From: Porticoccus sp964395715
GTDB taxonomy: Bacteria; Pseudomonadota; Gammaproteobacteria; Pseudomonadales; Porticoccaceae
DNA length: 64,000 bases
Reading direction: 5' to 3'
NCBI GenBank assembly: GCA_964395715.1
Contig: CAYNAU010000004.1
Coordinates: forward strand, 186,001 to 250,000
Shown here: positions 16,549 through 27,085 of the stretch, piece by piece
How positions within the stretch are numbered: position 1 is the stretch's first letter
Layout: each line of letters starts with the position of its first letter
Program-made: the position numbers and the translations under genes
Notes under the pieces: generated by a model
Told to the model about the DNA's origin: nothing
What the model saw: only the letters and a program-made list of their open reading frames with translations
Database searches by the model: none

Positions 16549-16608
16549 TTGCCTGACGAGCCTGCGAACTTTTATACAACCACTCAACTTATCGTCACGA
16601 ATAGCAAC

Positions 16609-16627
16609 AGGGCACTCACAGTGCCCT
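16609..16627. other. Perfect hairpin between convergent pfk and dtd
   Basis: AGGGCACT and AGTGCCCT form an 8-bp stem with a 3-nt loop, between the pfk stop and the dtd stop. No T-run is adjacent on either strand, so a bidirectional transcription-ending or mRNA-protecting role is only suggested by position. Confidence 0.4.
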
Positions 16628-16643
16628 ATGGCAATTCGCTACC

Positions 16644-17081
16644 TCAACCTTCCAGCAGAAACGTCACCGGCCCATCATTGCAGAGGCTGACCTGCATATC
16701 GGCACCAAAAATGCCTGAAGCGACATCCGGGTAGAGGTGCTCTGCCCGGCTGATGAAATAGTTGTAGAGTTTCTCTGCCTGCTCGGGAGGCGCGGCGGAC
16801 GCAAAACTCGGACGCAGCCCCTTGCGGGTATTCGCCGCCAGGGTAAATTGCGAAACCACCAGCAATCCACCGCCCACCTGCTCCACATTCAGGTTCATCC
16901 TGCCCTGCTCATCGGGGAAGATTCTGTACTGCAACACCTTGTCCTGGAGGCGATCGACATTCTCTTCCGTGTCACCCATTTGAATCCCCAACAGCAATAA
17001 AATACCGGTGTCGATTTCCCCGACCTTGTCGCCGTTGACTTCCACATGGGCATAGCTGACCCGCTGAATTAAACCCAACAT
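16644..17081 (-). CDS. dtd: D-aminoacyl-tRNA deacylase
   Basis: The 145-residue product hydrolyses D-aminoacyl-tRNAs and Gly-tRNA(Ala). It has the N-terminal MLGLIQRVSYAHVEV, the catalytic-site motif VVSQFTLAANTRKGLRPSF (SQFTL), and the Gly-cisPro region NDGPVTFLLE near the C-terminus. Length is as in E. coli. It lies 18 bp downstream of the 2-hydroxyacid dehydrogenase gene and is probably co-transcribed. Confidence 0.97.
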   Translation of the reverse strand: MLGLIQRVSYAHVEVNGDKVGEIDTGILLLLGIQMGDTEENVDRLQDKVLQYRIFPDEQGRMNLNVEQVGGGLLVVSQFTLAANTRKGLRPSFASAAPPEQAEKLYNYFISRAEHLYPDVASGIFGADMQVSLCNDGPVTFLLEG

Positions 17082-17099
17082 CGGCTTCTCACCCCGTCC

Positions 17100-18059
17100 T
17101 TATCCGTTCACCACATTGACCGGCTGACCGGTCAGAAATGCGCGCAGGTTATCCCCTGCCTGCTGCACCAGTCGTTGCCGGGACTCAAGCGCCACCCAGG
17201 CACTGTGGGGGGTGACGATCAGATTCGGCAGCGCCGGGTTGAGCAGTGGATTACCGTTGACCGGCGGCTCCTCGCTGAGTACATCCACGCCGGCACCGGC
17301 AATTTCGCCGTCCTCCAGTGCCTCGGCAAGGGCCTGTTCATCCACCAGCCCACCTCGGGCGCAATTGATCAACAGGGCCTGGGGTTTCATCATCGCCAGC
17401 TGGCGACGACCGATCAACCCTCGGGTCTCCTCGGTCAAAGGGCAGTGCAGCGTTAGCACGTCAGCCTCACGCAGTAGAGTGTCCAGTGGCACCCGGCCCG
17501 ACTGGTCACCATGTCGCCACGGCAGCGAGGCCACACAGACATTCATCCCGAAGGCCCTGCCGATCTCGGCCACGCCCCGCCCCAGTTGACCATAGCCGAC
17601 TATACCCAGAGTTTTTCCCGCCAGCTCCGCCACCGGGTAATCCATCAGGCAGAAACGACCGCTGCTGGCCCAGCTTCCGTCGAGAGCCGCCACATTGTAA
17701 TCAGGCAGCCGGGTTACCAGTGCCAGGATCATCGCCCAGGTGTGCTGCACCACCGACCCGGTACCGTAATTGGTGACATTGCTAACAACCACACCGCGGG
17801 ACGTGGCCGCTTCCAGGTCGACGACGTTGGTGCCCGTCGCCAGCACGCCGATATACCTCAGACCCGGGGCAGCATCCATTTCTTCGCCACCAATAACCAC
17901 CTTGTTGGTCAACACCACCTCGGCATTGGCTAGGTGTGCGGCAACCTGGCTGGGCTCGCTGTTCTCGTAAACATTCCACTGCAGCGGCTGACCGGTGAGG
18001 GGCGCCAGGCTGATATCACCGCTTCCCAGCGTATCTGCATCGAGAATTACCGCTTTCAT
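17100..18059 (-). CDS. D-2-hydroxyacid dehydrogenase (NAD-binding)
   Basis: The 319-residue product has the D-isomer-specific dehydrogenase architecture: catalytic domain, Rossmann domain with GIVGYGQLGRGVAEIGRAFG (GxGxxG), the catalytic arginine in INCARGGLVDEQALAEAL, glutamate in DVLSEEPP and histidine in VTPHSAW. It resembles glycerate/hydroxypyruvate reductase-like proteins, but the substrate is uncertain. An open frame extends 48 codons upstream; I use the ATG at 18059 (MKAVILDADTLG), which begins the conserved domain. dtd follows. Confidence 0.9.
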   Translation of the reverse strand: MKAVILDADTLGSGDISLAPLTGQPLQWNVYENSEPSQVAAHLANAEVVLTNKVVIGGEEMDAAPGLRYIGVLATGTNVVDLEAATSRGVVVSNVTNYGTGSVVQHTWAMILALVTRLPDYNVAALDGSWASSGRFCLMDYPVAELAGKTLGIVGYGQLGRGVAEIGRAFGMNVCVASLPWRHGDQSGRVPLDTLLREADVLTLHCPLTEETRGLIGRRQLAMMKPQALLINCARGGLVDEQALAEALEDGEIAGAGVDVLSEEPPVNGNPLLNPALPNLIVTPHSAWVALESRQRLVQQAGDNLRAFLTGQPVNVVNG

Positions 18060-18127
18060 GTTGTCTGCCCGGAGGTTATCTTGACCATGTTTTTTTATTT
18101 TCCCACCTGTTATCCGGAGTTTACCCG

Positions 18128-18409
18128 ATGTCCGCAAAACCGCGCATTGTGATCGTCTATTGCCCACGCTGTCATTGGTTGTTGCGTTCCGCCTGGCTCG
18201 CACAGGAACTGCTGACCACGTTTATGGATGATCTCGCGGAGGTGACGCTGCGACCCTCTGACACCGGTGGCGCGTTCGAGGTGTTTCTCAACGAACAATC
18301 CATCTGGGAGCGCGTTCGCGATGACGGCTTTCCGGACGCCAAAGAGTTAAAACAACGGGTACGTGATGTGATTGACCCGCAACGGTCTCTGGGCCACAAC
18401 GACCGATAG
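18128..18409 (+). CDS. SelT/SelW/SelH (Rdx) family protein
   Basis: The 93-residue product carries a thioredoxin-like fold with CPRC near its N-terminus (IVYCPRCHWLLRSAWLAQELL), the redox motif of SelW/Rdx proteins in which selenocysteine is often replaced by cysteine, as here. The C-terminal half has TGGAFEVFLN and the DGFPDAKELKQRVRD segment typical of the family. A glutathione- or thiol-linked redox role is inferred. It is divergent from the hydroxyacid dehydrogenase. Confidence 0.9.
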   Translation: MSAKPRIVIVYCPRCHWLLRSAWLAQELLTTFMDDLAEVTLRPSDTGGAFEVFLNEQSIWERVRDDGFPDAKELKQRVRDVIDPQRSLGHNDR

Positions 18410-18501
18410 CAATTCCATCGCCGACAGTGCACGCAATTTGCCCAGTTCTGGCATAATACGGCGCTTTCGCCCACCCCATAGAATAAGAAGGAAATAGTCG
18501 G

Positions 18502-21042
18502 ATGTCTGAGAGGCTTCTGGGAATTTACGAAAAACTGGTTTTGCGCCACCCTCTGGCGGCAATTATCTTCATCATTCTGCTGGCCGTAGGCATGGCGTTC
18601 GGGCTGCCCAATTTCAAACTGGATGCATCCGCCGACTCGCTCACCCTGGAACACGATACCGCCCTCGACTATTTCCGGGAAACCCTGCAGCACTACGGGA
18701 GCAGCGATTTTCTGGTGGTCACCTACACCCCGAAAGAAGGTGACTTGTTTGATGACGCCTCGCTGGACACGCTGAAACAAATGAGTGACGACCTGAGCAC
18801 CATCAGCGGCGTCGCCAATGTCACTTCGATTCTCGATGTGCCCCTGCTCTACAGCCCCAAGGTCACCGTTTCCCAGCTCAAGGAAGAACCCCGCACACTG
18901 ATGTCACCGGACACAGACCGGGATATGGCGCGGAAGGAATTTCTTGAGAGCCCCATCTACCGCAAACTGATTCTCAGCCCCGACGGACAGACCACTGCCC
19001 TGATGGCCACCATGGAACTGGACCGACAATACCTCACCCTGGTTCGCCAGCGTGACTCCATGCGCCTCAAGCGGGACACCGAAGGCCTGACTCCCGAAGA
19101 GGAAGTTGAACTGGAGCGGGTCAGCAAGGAGTTTCTCGACTACCGCACGGCACGGGCCGTGGAAGAGCACCAGCGGGTAGCGGAAATCCGCGAAAAAATG
19201 GCCAAGTACAAGGACCGCGCGCAAATCTTCCTGGGCGGCCCCAGCATGATCACCGCGGACATGATCGAATTTATCAAGAGTGACCTTCGCATCTTCGGCA
19301 CCGGCATCGTGCTGTTTATCATTGCCACCCTGGCCATTATTTTCCGCCAGTTCCGCTGGGTGGTTCTGCCGTTGCTCACCTGTGTGCTGTCGGTGGAAAT
19401 CATGCTCGGCTACCTGAGCTGGATCGACTGGCGCCTGACCGTCATTTCCTCGAATTTTGTCGCCCTGCTGCTGATTATCACCCTGGCACTGACAATTCAC
19501 CTGATTGTGCGCTACCGCGAACTGCAGTCCGATAACCCCGAGCAGAGCCAGCTGGAACTGGTGCGCGGCACCGTGTCCTATATGGCCCGCCCCTGTCTGT
19601 ACACCGTACTGACCACCGGCGTTGCTTTTGTGTCACTGGTGGTCAGCGATATCCGCCCGGTGATCGATTTTGGCTGGATGATGACCATGGGTATCGGGCT
19701 GGCGCTGACCCTGGCATTTATCGTGATTCCCGCCGGCATGATGCTGATCGGCAAGGGCAAAAACAACGACAGGGGCGACAACTCCGCCGCCTATACCATG
19801 ATCTTTGCCCGCTTCACCGAAAACCATGGCAAGCTGGTACTGGCGCTGGCACTGCTGGCCGGTGTCATCAGCTGCTGGGGCATTTCACAGCTGCAGGTGG
19901 AAAACCGCTTTATCGACTATTTCCGTTCCGATACCGAGATCTACCAGGGTCTGTCAGTTATCGATGAAAAACTGGGTGGCACCACCCCCCTGGATATCAT
20001 CCTCGATGCACCGCCGGTACCGCCTATGCCCACCGTAACCGAGGAAGACCCGTTTGCAGAGGAAGACCCCTTTGCGGCCGAAGATCCCTTTGCCGCAGAT
20101 GACCCCTTCGCTTCAGACGATCCCTTTGGTGACGAGAGCCCAAGCAATGACGACAAACCGAACAGCTACTGGTTTACCGGTGTGGGCCTGCAGGATCTGT
20201 CGAAGATTCACAATTACCTAGACTCGCTGCCGGAAGTGGGCAAAGTCAGCTCGCTGGTGACTATTGCCGATGTCGCCGAAGACCTGATGGAACACAAGCT
20301 TAACGACCTGGAACTGGCCTTTGTGCGCAGAAGCCTGTCGCCGGAAAACGCGGCGCTGTTATTCGACCCCTATATCGATGACGAACTGAATCAGGCGCGC
20401 ATTACCCTGCGTATCAAGGAAACGGGCAGCGAGCTGAAACGTCCCGAGCTGCTGGCCAACATCCGCAGCTATATCGTCGATGAAGTGGGCCTGCAGGACG
20501 ACCAGGTGCATTTCACCAGCCTGCTGGTGCTCTACAACAATATGCTGCAGAGCCTGTTCCGCTCACAGATTCTCACACTTGGCGCTGTATTCCTGGGCAT
20601 CATGGTGATGTTTATGGTGCTGTTCCGCTCCATTTCCATTTCCCTGATCGCCATGCTGCCGAATATGCTGGCAGCTACCGTGGTGCTGGGGGGCATGGGC
20701 CTGGCGCGTATCCCGCTGGATATGATGACCATCACCATCGCCGCCATCACCGTGGGTATCGGTGTGGACAACTCCATTCACTACATCACCCGCTTCAAGC
20801 GGGAGTTCGCTGTCGACAAGGATTATCTGGCCGCCATGCATCGCGCCCACGGCAGTATCGGACGTGCGTTGTTCTATACCGCCATTACCATCATCGTCGG
20901 CTTTTCCATTCTGTCGCTGTCGAACTTTATTCCATCGGTCTATTTTGGCCTGCTGACCGGCCTCGCCATGCTGACCGCTCTGCTGGGCTCCATGACACTG
21001 CTGCCCAAGCTGATCCTGATTTTCAAACCGCTGGGCAAATAA
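18502..21042 (+). CDS. RND/MMPL family exporter with an acidic DPFA repeat
   Basis: The 846-residue product has twelve predicted membrane segments in two halves, with a large periplasmic loop after the first segment of each half. Typical RND features are the first helix near residue 20, a block of helices at about 260-430 with NFVALLLIITLALTIHL, and a second block from about 690 with GIGVDNSIHYITRFKRE. It most resembles MMPL/HpnN-like lipid exporters. Residues 514-543 are five copies of an acidic hexapeptide (xxDPFA) inserted in the second periplasmic loop, followed by a polar stretch. AAGGAAA precedes the start. No outer membrane or fusion-protein partner is adjacent. Confidence 0.85.
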   Translation: MSERLLGIYEKLVLRHPLAAIIFIILLAVGMAFGLPNFKLDASADSLTLEHDTALDYFRETLQHYGSSDFLVVTYTPKEGDLFDDASLDTLKQMSDDLSTISGVANVTSILDVPLLYSPKVTVSQLKEEPRTLMSPDTDRDMARKEFLESPIYRKLILSPDGQTTALMATMELDRQYLTLVRQRDSMRLKRDTEGLTPEEEVELERVSKEFLDYRTARAVEEHQRVAEIREKMAKYKDRAQIFLGGPSMITADMIEFIKSDLRIFGTGIVLFIIATLAIIFRQFRWVVLPLLTCVLSVEIMLGYLSWIDWRLTVISSNFVALLLIITLALTIHLIVRYRELQSDNPEQSQLELVRGTVSYMARPCLYTVLTTGVAFVSLVVSDIRPVIDFGWMMTMGIGLALTLAFIVIPAGMMLIGKGKNNDRGDNSAAYTMIFARFTENHGKLVLALALLAGVISCWGISQLQVENRFIDYFRSDTEIYQGLSVIDEKLGGTTPLDIILDAPPVPPMPTVTEEDPFAEEDPFAAEDPFAADDPFASDDPFGDESPSNDDKPNSYWFTGVGLQDLSKIHNYLDSLPEVGKVSSLVTIADVAEDLMEHKLNDLELAFVRRSLSPENAALLFDPYIDDELNQARITLRIKETGSELKRPELLANIRSYIVDEVGLQDDQVHFTSLLVLYNNMLQSLFRSQILTLGAVFLGIMVMFMVLFRSISISLIAMLPNMLAATVVLGGMGLARIPLDMMTITIAAITVGIGVDNSIHYITRFKREFAVDKDYLAAMHRAHGSIGRALFYTAITIIVGFSILSLSNFIPSVYFGLLTGLAMLTALLGSMTLLPKLILIFKPLGK
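20041..20130 (+). repeat. Five 18-bp in-frame repeats encoding xxDPFA
   Basis: Five consecutive 18-bp units encode EEDPFA, EEDPFA, AEDPFA, ADDPFA and SDDPFG within the RND exporter gene. The DNA copies are diverged, especially at wobble positions, so the repeat is old and maintained at protein level rather than a recent slippage product. Confidence 0.95.
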
Positions 21043-21053
21043 CCCCTCTGACC

Positions 21054-21078
21054 CCCGCGGCAGCCTCACTGCCGCGGG
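21054..21078 (+). terminator. Strong GC hairpin after the RND exporter gene
   Basis: CCCGCGGCAG (21054-21063) and CTGCCGCGGG (21069-21078) form a perfect 10-bp stem with a 5-nt loop, 11 nt after the stop codon. The following sequence TAATTGG is not a clear U-tract, so termination may be incomplete or the hairpin may protect the mRNA end. Confidence 0.55.
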
Positions 21079-21153
21079 TAATTGGCCCTTTCCACCACCG
21101 GTCTGGCTGCTAAACTTTCTTCAAGAGTCCGATCGGGAAAACGCATAGAGATC

Positions 21154-22803
21154 ATGCAGCTGGATATACCAAATTTTGAACCCTGGGAACTGGTGGCAGG
21201 TCTGGGCCTGTTCCTGTTTGGCATGACCATGCTGGAGCAGGCACTTAGAACACTCGGCACCCGATCCTTTCGCCACCTGCTCAGGGATTACACCAAGTCC
21301 CCGGTACGTGGGGTATTCATCGGTATTATCAGCACCGCCTGCCTGCAGAGCAGCTCCATGGTCGGCCTGTTTGTCCTGGCTTTCGTGGGCGCCGGCATCC
21401 TGACCATGACCAACGCCCTGGGCGTGATCTTCGGCGCCAACCTCGGCACCACTTTTACCGGCTGGATCGTCGCGACCATTGGTTTCAAGATGAGTCTGAC
21501 GGAATACGCCATGCCGTTGCTGGCACTGGGAACACTGGGCGTGGTGTTTCTCAACCCCGACTACCGTCGCCACAGCCAGGCGCGCCTGCTGCTGGGTCTG
21601 GGGTTACTACTGATGGGCCTGGATTTCATGAAGACCAGCATGGGCTTTCTATCCGACCACATCTCGCCATCGGTGTTTAGCGAATACCCGGTACTGCTCT
21701 ACGTGCTCGGCGGCGTGCTTTTTACGGCACTGATCCAGTCCAGCTCCGCCACCATGATGATCGTACTGAGCGCTATCCATGCTGGGGTCCTGCCTCTCAC
21801 CACTGCAGCGGCCATTGTGATTGGCGCCAATCTCGGCACCACCAGCACGGTGATCATCGGTGGCGTCAAGGGTTCGTCCGACAAGCGCCGGGTCGCCCTG
21901 TCGCACTTTATTTTCAATCTGGTCGTCAGTTCGGTGGCACTGTTGCTGATGTACCCGCTGCTGAACTTCATCACCGACAAGCTGGACGTGACCGATCCCA
22001 TGTACGTGCTGGTGCTGTTCCACTCCCTGTTCAATGGCCTGGGCATTCTGATCTTCTTGCCCATCGTGTCGCCATTTGCCAAATGGCTGCAGGGTCGGTT
22101 CACCGATGATGACCTGATTGGCTGCCAGTACATCACCAAGGTATCCCCCACGGTCAGTGATGCTGCCACCGAGGCTGTCCGCCAGGAAGTGATCCGGCTC
22201 TATTACAAGGTGATGATTCTCAATCTGCGGGTGTTGCGCATTCGTCCGGAAGAATTGCTGCTTGGCTTCAATGGCCTGGAAGTCTACGAACAGATCAAAC
22301 AGGCGAAATCCAGCTACGATGACCAGTACTCGGAGATCAAACATACCGAGCAACAGATTCTGCAATACGCTAACCGCATACTGCGGGAAAAGTCAGGGGA
22401 AGGCGTCACCGCCAAGGTCTCACAACTGGTACACGCCTCTCGTGACCTGGTCTACGGGGCCAAGAGTCTGAAGAATGTGCGTCAGAATATTGTGGAGCTG
22501 CGCACTCAGTCCGACGATGAGGAACTGATTGAAACCCTGCGACACGATACCCGCAATATTTACCGGCATTTACTCAACCTGGTGGAACATACCGATCCGG
22601 TACTGGTGGAGGAAAAACATGTTCAGCTTCAGGAAGAAATCAATCTTTCCCATGACCGGCTGCACCAGCTGATGACCCGCTATGACAGCAGCGATGCCCT
22701 TGGTATCCCCCTGTCCTCATTACTGAATATCAACCGGGAACTGCTGGTTTCCAATCAAATGCTATCCAGTGCCGCCAGGGACCTGGTCATGATCAAGCCA
22801 TAA
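21154..22803 (+). CDS. Na/Pi cotransporter family protein with PhoU-like C-terminus
   Basis: The 549-residue product has the NptA/SLC34-like core with two inverted repeats, each carrying the QSSS signature (CLQSSSMVGLFVLAF near residue 62 and LIQSSSATMMIVLSA near 195) and GANLGTT repeated after each. About nine hydrophobic segments are followed by a C-terminal helical region (about 350-549) of the PhoU type. It should carry phosphate with sodium; C-terminal regulation is inferred. An open frame extends upstream to 21082; I use the ATG at 21154 (MQLDIPNFEPWELVAG) because upstream residues are non-family and overlap the hairpin region. Confidence 0.9.
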   Translation: MQLDIPNFEPWELVAGLGLFLFGMTMLEQALRTLGTRSFRHLLRDYTKSPVRGVFIGIISTACLQSSSMVGLFVLAFVGAGILTMTNALGVIFGANLGTTFTGWIVATIGFKMSLTEYAMPLLALGTLGVVFLNPDYRRHSQARLLLGLGLLLMGLDFMKTSMGFLSDHISPSVFSEYPVLLYVLGGVLFTALIQSSSATMMIVLSAIHAGVLPLTTAAAIVIGANLGTTSTVIIGGVKGSSDKRRVALSHFIFNLVVSSVALLLMYPLLNFITDKLDVTDPMYVLVLFHSLFNGLGILIFLPIVSPFAKWLQGRFTDDDLIGCQYITKVSPTVSDAATEAVRQEVIRLYYKVMILNLRVLRIRPEELLLGFNGLEVYEQIKQAKSSYDDQYSEIKHTEQQILQYANRILREKSGEGVTAKVSQLVHASRDLVYGAKSLKNVRQNIVELRTQSDDEELIETLRHDTRNIYRHLLNLVEHTDPVLVEEKHVQLQEEINLSHDRLHQLMTRYDSSDALGIPLSSLLNINRELLVSNQMLSSAARDLVMIKP

Positions 22804-22891
22804 AATTCACAACCAAAGAGGCATTTACTAATCCATTGGCAACTGTCTATAGTCAGCCAACCGTTAATGTCGATTCAATCAGGAGTACACA

Positions 22892-23998
<1,107 letters not shown>

Positions 23999-24013
23999 GG
24001 TACAGGGATACCA

Positions 24014-24847
24014 ATGGAACAGATCGAAGCCCACCGCTGCTTCGGCGGCCAGCAACTGCGCTTTCAGCAACGTTCAGCCGTGCTCGACTGTGACATGACG
24101 TTTTCCATTTTCCTGCCGCCCCAGGCAAACCAGGAATCTGTGCCAGTACTGTACTGGCTCTCGGGCCTGACCTGCACGGATGAAAACTTTGTAACCAAAG
24201 CCGGTGCCCAGCGTTATGCCGCTGAGTATGGCATTGCCATCGTCACACCGGACACCAGCCCCCGCGGCCAGGATGTCCCCGACGATCCCGAACGCGATTA
24301 TGACCTCGGACTCGGTGCAGGTTTTTATGTCAACGCCACCCAGACGCCCTGGTCACATCACTACCGCATGTACGACTACGTGGTGGAGGAACTGCCCGCG
24401 TTGATCAACGAGCGATTCCCGGTTGATCCTGACAGGGTATCCATATCCGGCCATTCCATGGGTGGCCACGGCGCCCTCACCATTGCCCTGAAAAATCCCG
24501 ACCGCTATCGCTCGGTATCGGCCTTTGCTCCCATCTGTTCCCCGATGCATTGCCCCTGGGGAGAAAAAGCCCTGGGCAATTATCTGGGCGATGATCGAGA
24601 AGCCTGGCGCAACTACGACAGCAGCGAACTGATGCGGAGGGCGCAGCAACACCTTCCCATGCTGGTTGATCAGGGAGATGCCGACAACTTCCTGCAGGAG
24701 CAACTCAAGCCCGAGCTGCTGCAACAGGCGGCAAAGGAAGCGGGTTACCCCCTGCAATTGCGAATGCAGCCGGGCTACGACCACAGCTACTTTTTTATCG
24801 CCAGCCTGATCGGCGATCACCTGCGTTTTCATGCGCAGTATCTGTAA
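24014..24847 (+). CDS. fghA: S-formylglutathione hydrolase
   Basis: The 277-residue product hydrolyses S-formylglutathione to formate and glutathione. It is an esterase-D-type alpha/beta hydrolase with the nucleophile motif ISGHSMGGHGAL, the oxyanion-binding WLSGLTCTDENFVTKAGAQ, the conserved APICSPMHCPWGEKA, and C-terminal PGYDHSYFFI with the catalytic histidine. Position directly after frmA is the standard pairing for formaldehyde detoxification. The molybdopterin oxidoreductase gene follows 15 bp later. Confidence 0.97.
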   Translation: MEQIEAHRCFGGQQLRFQQRSAVLDCDMTFSIFLPPQANQESVPVLYWLSGLTCTDENFVTKAGAQRYAAEYGIAIVTPDTSPRGQDVPDDPERDYDLGLGAGFYVNATQTPWSHHYRMYDYVVEELPALINERFPVDPDRVSISGHSMGGHGALTIALKNPDRYRSVSAFAPICSPMHCPWGEKALGNYLGDDREAWRNYDSSELMRRAQQHLPMLVDQGDADNFLQEQLKPELLQQAAKEAGYPLQLRMQPGYDHSYFFIASLIGDHLRFHAQYL

Positions 24848-24862
24848 CTCACCCCTACCCTC

Positions 24863-27085
24863 ATGAGCCGTCAGCCGCCCAAAACCCCATCCGACCACAT
24901 CGTCGGCGGCGGCCCGAAGAAGGTGCTCTATACCCTCAATACCGTTCGCAAAATCGGCCTGCTCAATTCCTCCAAGGCACTGCGTGCCAACAATGCCTGC
25001 AAAGCCTGTGGGCTGGGCATGGGCGGTCAGCTTGGGGGGATGACCAATGAGCTCGGGGAGTTTCCCGCCGTCTGTAACAAGAGTATCCAGGCACAGTCCA
25101 CCGATATTCAGCCCGCTATTCCCTCGGAGGTGTTTCAGCACAACCTGCCACAACTGCGGGAACTGAGTGGCCGCGAGCTGGAACACCTTGGGCGGCTGGG
25201 GCTGCCGATCTACAAGGGCGCCAATGAGGATCGCTTTCGGGAAGTGAGCTGGGACTGGGCACTGGATTACGCGGCCGGCCGCCTGGCCGAAACCCCGTCG
25301 TCCCGAACCTTTTTCTATTCCTCCGGGCGCTCCTCCAACGAGGCCGGGTTTGTGTTGCAGTTGCTGGCGCGACTCTATGGCACCAACAACATTAATAACT
25401 GCTCCTACTATTGCCACCAGGCCACCAGTGAAGCGCTGGGCAGCACCATCGGCACCGGCACCGCCACGGTGGAACTGGAGGATTTGAGTCATTGCGACCT
25501 GGTGTTCCTGATTGGCGCCAATCCCGCGTCCAACCACCCCCGGCTGCTGCACCAGTTACAACGGTTGCGGGAGCGCGGCGGCCAGGTAATTGTTATCAAC
25601 CCGGCAAAAGAACCTGGCCTGGTGCGCTTTGCTGTGCCAAAGAGCCCCAGGTCCATGGCCAGTGGCGGCACCTGGATTGCCAGCCAGTACCTGCAACCCG
25701 CCATTGGCAGTGATATCGCCCTGTTCAAAGGGCTCGCCAAGGCGATCCTGTCAAACGGCGACCAGGACTCGGCCTATCTTGAGCAGCACACTGAGGACTT
25801 TGAGGCCTTTCTATCGGATATTGAACAGACAGGTTGGGATGCGATTGAGCGGGATACCGGCATTCCCCGCAGCCTGATCGAGCAAGCTGCGGCAGCCTAC
25901 GCAGTCTCCAAGCACAGCGTGTTTGCCTGGGGCATGGGCATGACCCACCACCGCCACGGTGTGGAAAACATTGAATACATCGCCAACCTGGCCCTGTTGC
26001 GCGGCATGGTGGGCAAACCCGGCGCCGGGTTGCTGCCCCTGCGCGGTCACAGCAATGTACAGGGCATTGGCACCATCGGCGTCAAGCCGGTGCTTGCAGC
26101 CGAGGTGTTCCAGCGACTGGAAGCAGAGATGGGCGTCAGCCTGCCCAATGGGCCTGGCATGGATACCCTGGCCTGCATGGACGCCAGCCACCGCGGCGAC
26201 ATCGACGCGGCACTGATCATGGGCGGCAACCTGTTCAGCGCCACCCCCAACGCCCGCTGGAGTGCCGAAGCGCTGGATCGCATCGGTTTCAAACTGTTTC
26301 TCACCACCACGTTGAATCTGGGCCACGTCCATGGCTGCGACCACAGCGAGAGCCTGATATTGCCCGTTACCGCCCGGGATGAGGAGTGGCAACCCACCAC
26401 TCAGGAATCCATGTTCAATTTTGTGCGCCTCAGCGACGGCGGTATTCGACGACATGCCCATACCCGACCCGAAGTGGAGATTCTGGTGGCATTGGCCCAA
26501 AGGCTACTGCCCGACAGCCCGGTGGATTTCGAGCGCTTCCGGCAACACCGCACGGTGCGTGAAGCCATTGCCCGGGTGATTCCCGGCATGGAGGCGCTGG
26601 CAGACATAGACGTGGCCCGAAAAGAATTTCATATTCGCGGGCGACTGAAACACACTCCGGAGTTCAATCGGCCGAATGGCCGTGCCCGCTTTGCCGTACA
26701 CCCGCTACCCGGGGCTGTGACGAACGATGATTACCCCTTCACGCTCATGACCGTGCGCAGCGAAGGGCAGTTCAACACCATCGTCTACGAAGAGCGGGAC
26801 AGTTACCGGGACACCCACGACCGCTGGTCGGTGCTGATGCACCCGGCCACCATTGCGCGGCTTGGGATTAACCAGGTGGTGGACCTGGTTTCAGAACATG
26901 GCCGTATGGACCGGGTGCGGGTCTACCCCTTCGACCTGCCGGAAAACAACCTGATGGCCTACTTTCCCGAAGCCAACGTGCTCGTAGGTACCGACAGCGA
27001 TCCGCGCAGTAAAACCCCGGCCTTTAAATCCGTACCGGTGCGCATTGAACAGCCGGGACTGGACAACCCCGAAAAGAGAACCTAA
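24863..27085 (+). CDS. FdhF/YdeP family molybdopterin oxidoreductase
   Basis: The 740-residue product has the layout of YdeP-like proteins: an N-terminal region with NNACKACGLGMGGQLGGM, where only a few cysteines occur and a complete 4Fe-4S motif of the usual N-terminal kind is not evident; molybdopterin domains with VFLIGANPASNHPRLLHQL and the FRxF-like GNLFSATP; and a C-terminal molydopterin dinucleotide-binding domain (NTIVYEERDSYRD). Context after frmA and fghA suggests it oxidises the resulting formate to CO2, possibly with a separate electron acceptor. The YdeP family in E. coli is linked to acid resistance, so formate activity is an inference. Its stop overlaps the convergent IsdG-like gene. 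Confidence 0.85.
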   Translation: MSRQPPKTPSDHIVGGGPKKVLYTLNTVRKIGLLNSSKALRANNACKACGLGMGGQLGGMTNELGEFPAVCNKSIQAQSTDIQPAIPSEVFQHNLPQLRELSGRELEHLGRLGLPIYKGANEDRFREVSWDWALDYAAGRLAETPSSRTFFYSSGRSSNEAGFVLQLLARLYGTNNINNCSYYCHQATSEALGSTIGTGTATVELEDLSHCDLVFLIGANPASNHPRLLHQLQRLRERGGQVIVINPAKEPGLVRFAVPKSPRSMASGGTWIASQYLQPAIGSDIALFKGLAKAILSNGDQDSAYLEQHTEDFEAFLSDIEQTGWDAIERDTGIPRSLIEQAAAAYAVSKHSVFAWGMGMTHHRHGVENIEYIANLALLRGMVGKPGAGLLPLRGHSNVQGIGTIGVKPVLAAEVFQRLEAEMGVSLPNGPGMDTLACMDASHRGDIDAALIMGGNLFSATPNARWSAEALDRIGFKLFLTTTLNLGHVHGCDHSESLILPVTARDEEWQPTTQESMFNFVRLSDGGIRRHAHTRPEVEILVALAQRLLPDSPVDFERFRQHRTVREAIARVIPGMEALADIDVARKEFHIRGRLKHTPEFNRPNGRARFAVHPLPGAVTNDDYPFTLMTVRSEGQFNTIVYEERDSYRDTHDRWSVLMHPATIARLGINQVVDLVSEHGRMDRVRVYPFDLPENNLMAYFPEANVLVGTDSDPRSKTPAFKSVPVRIEQPGLDNPEKRT

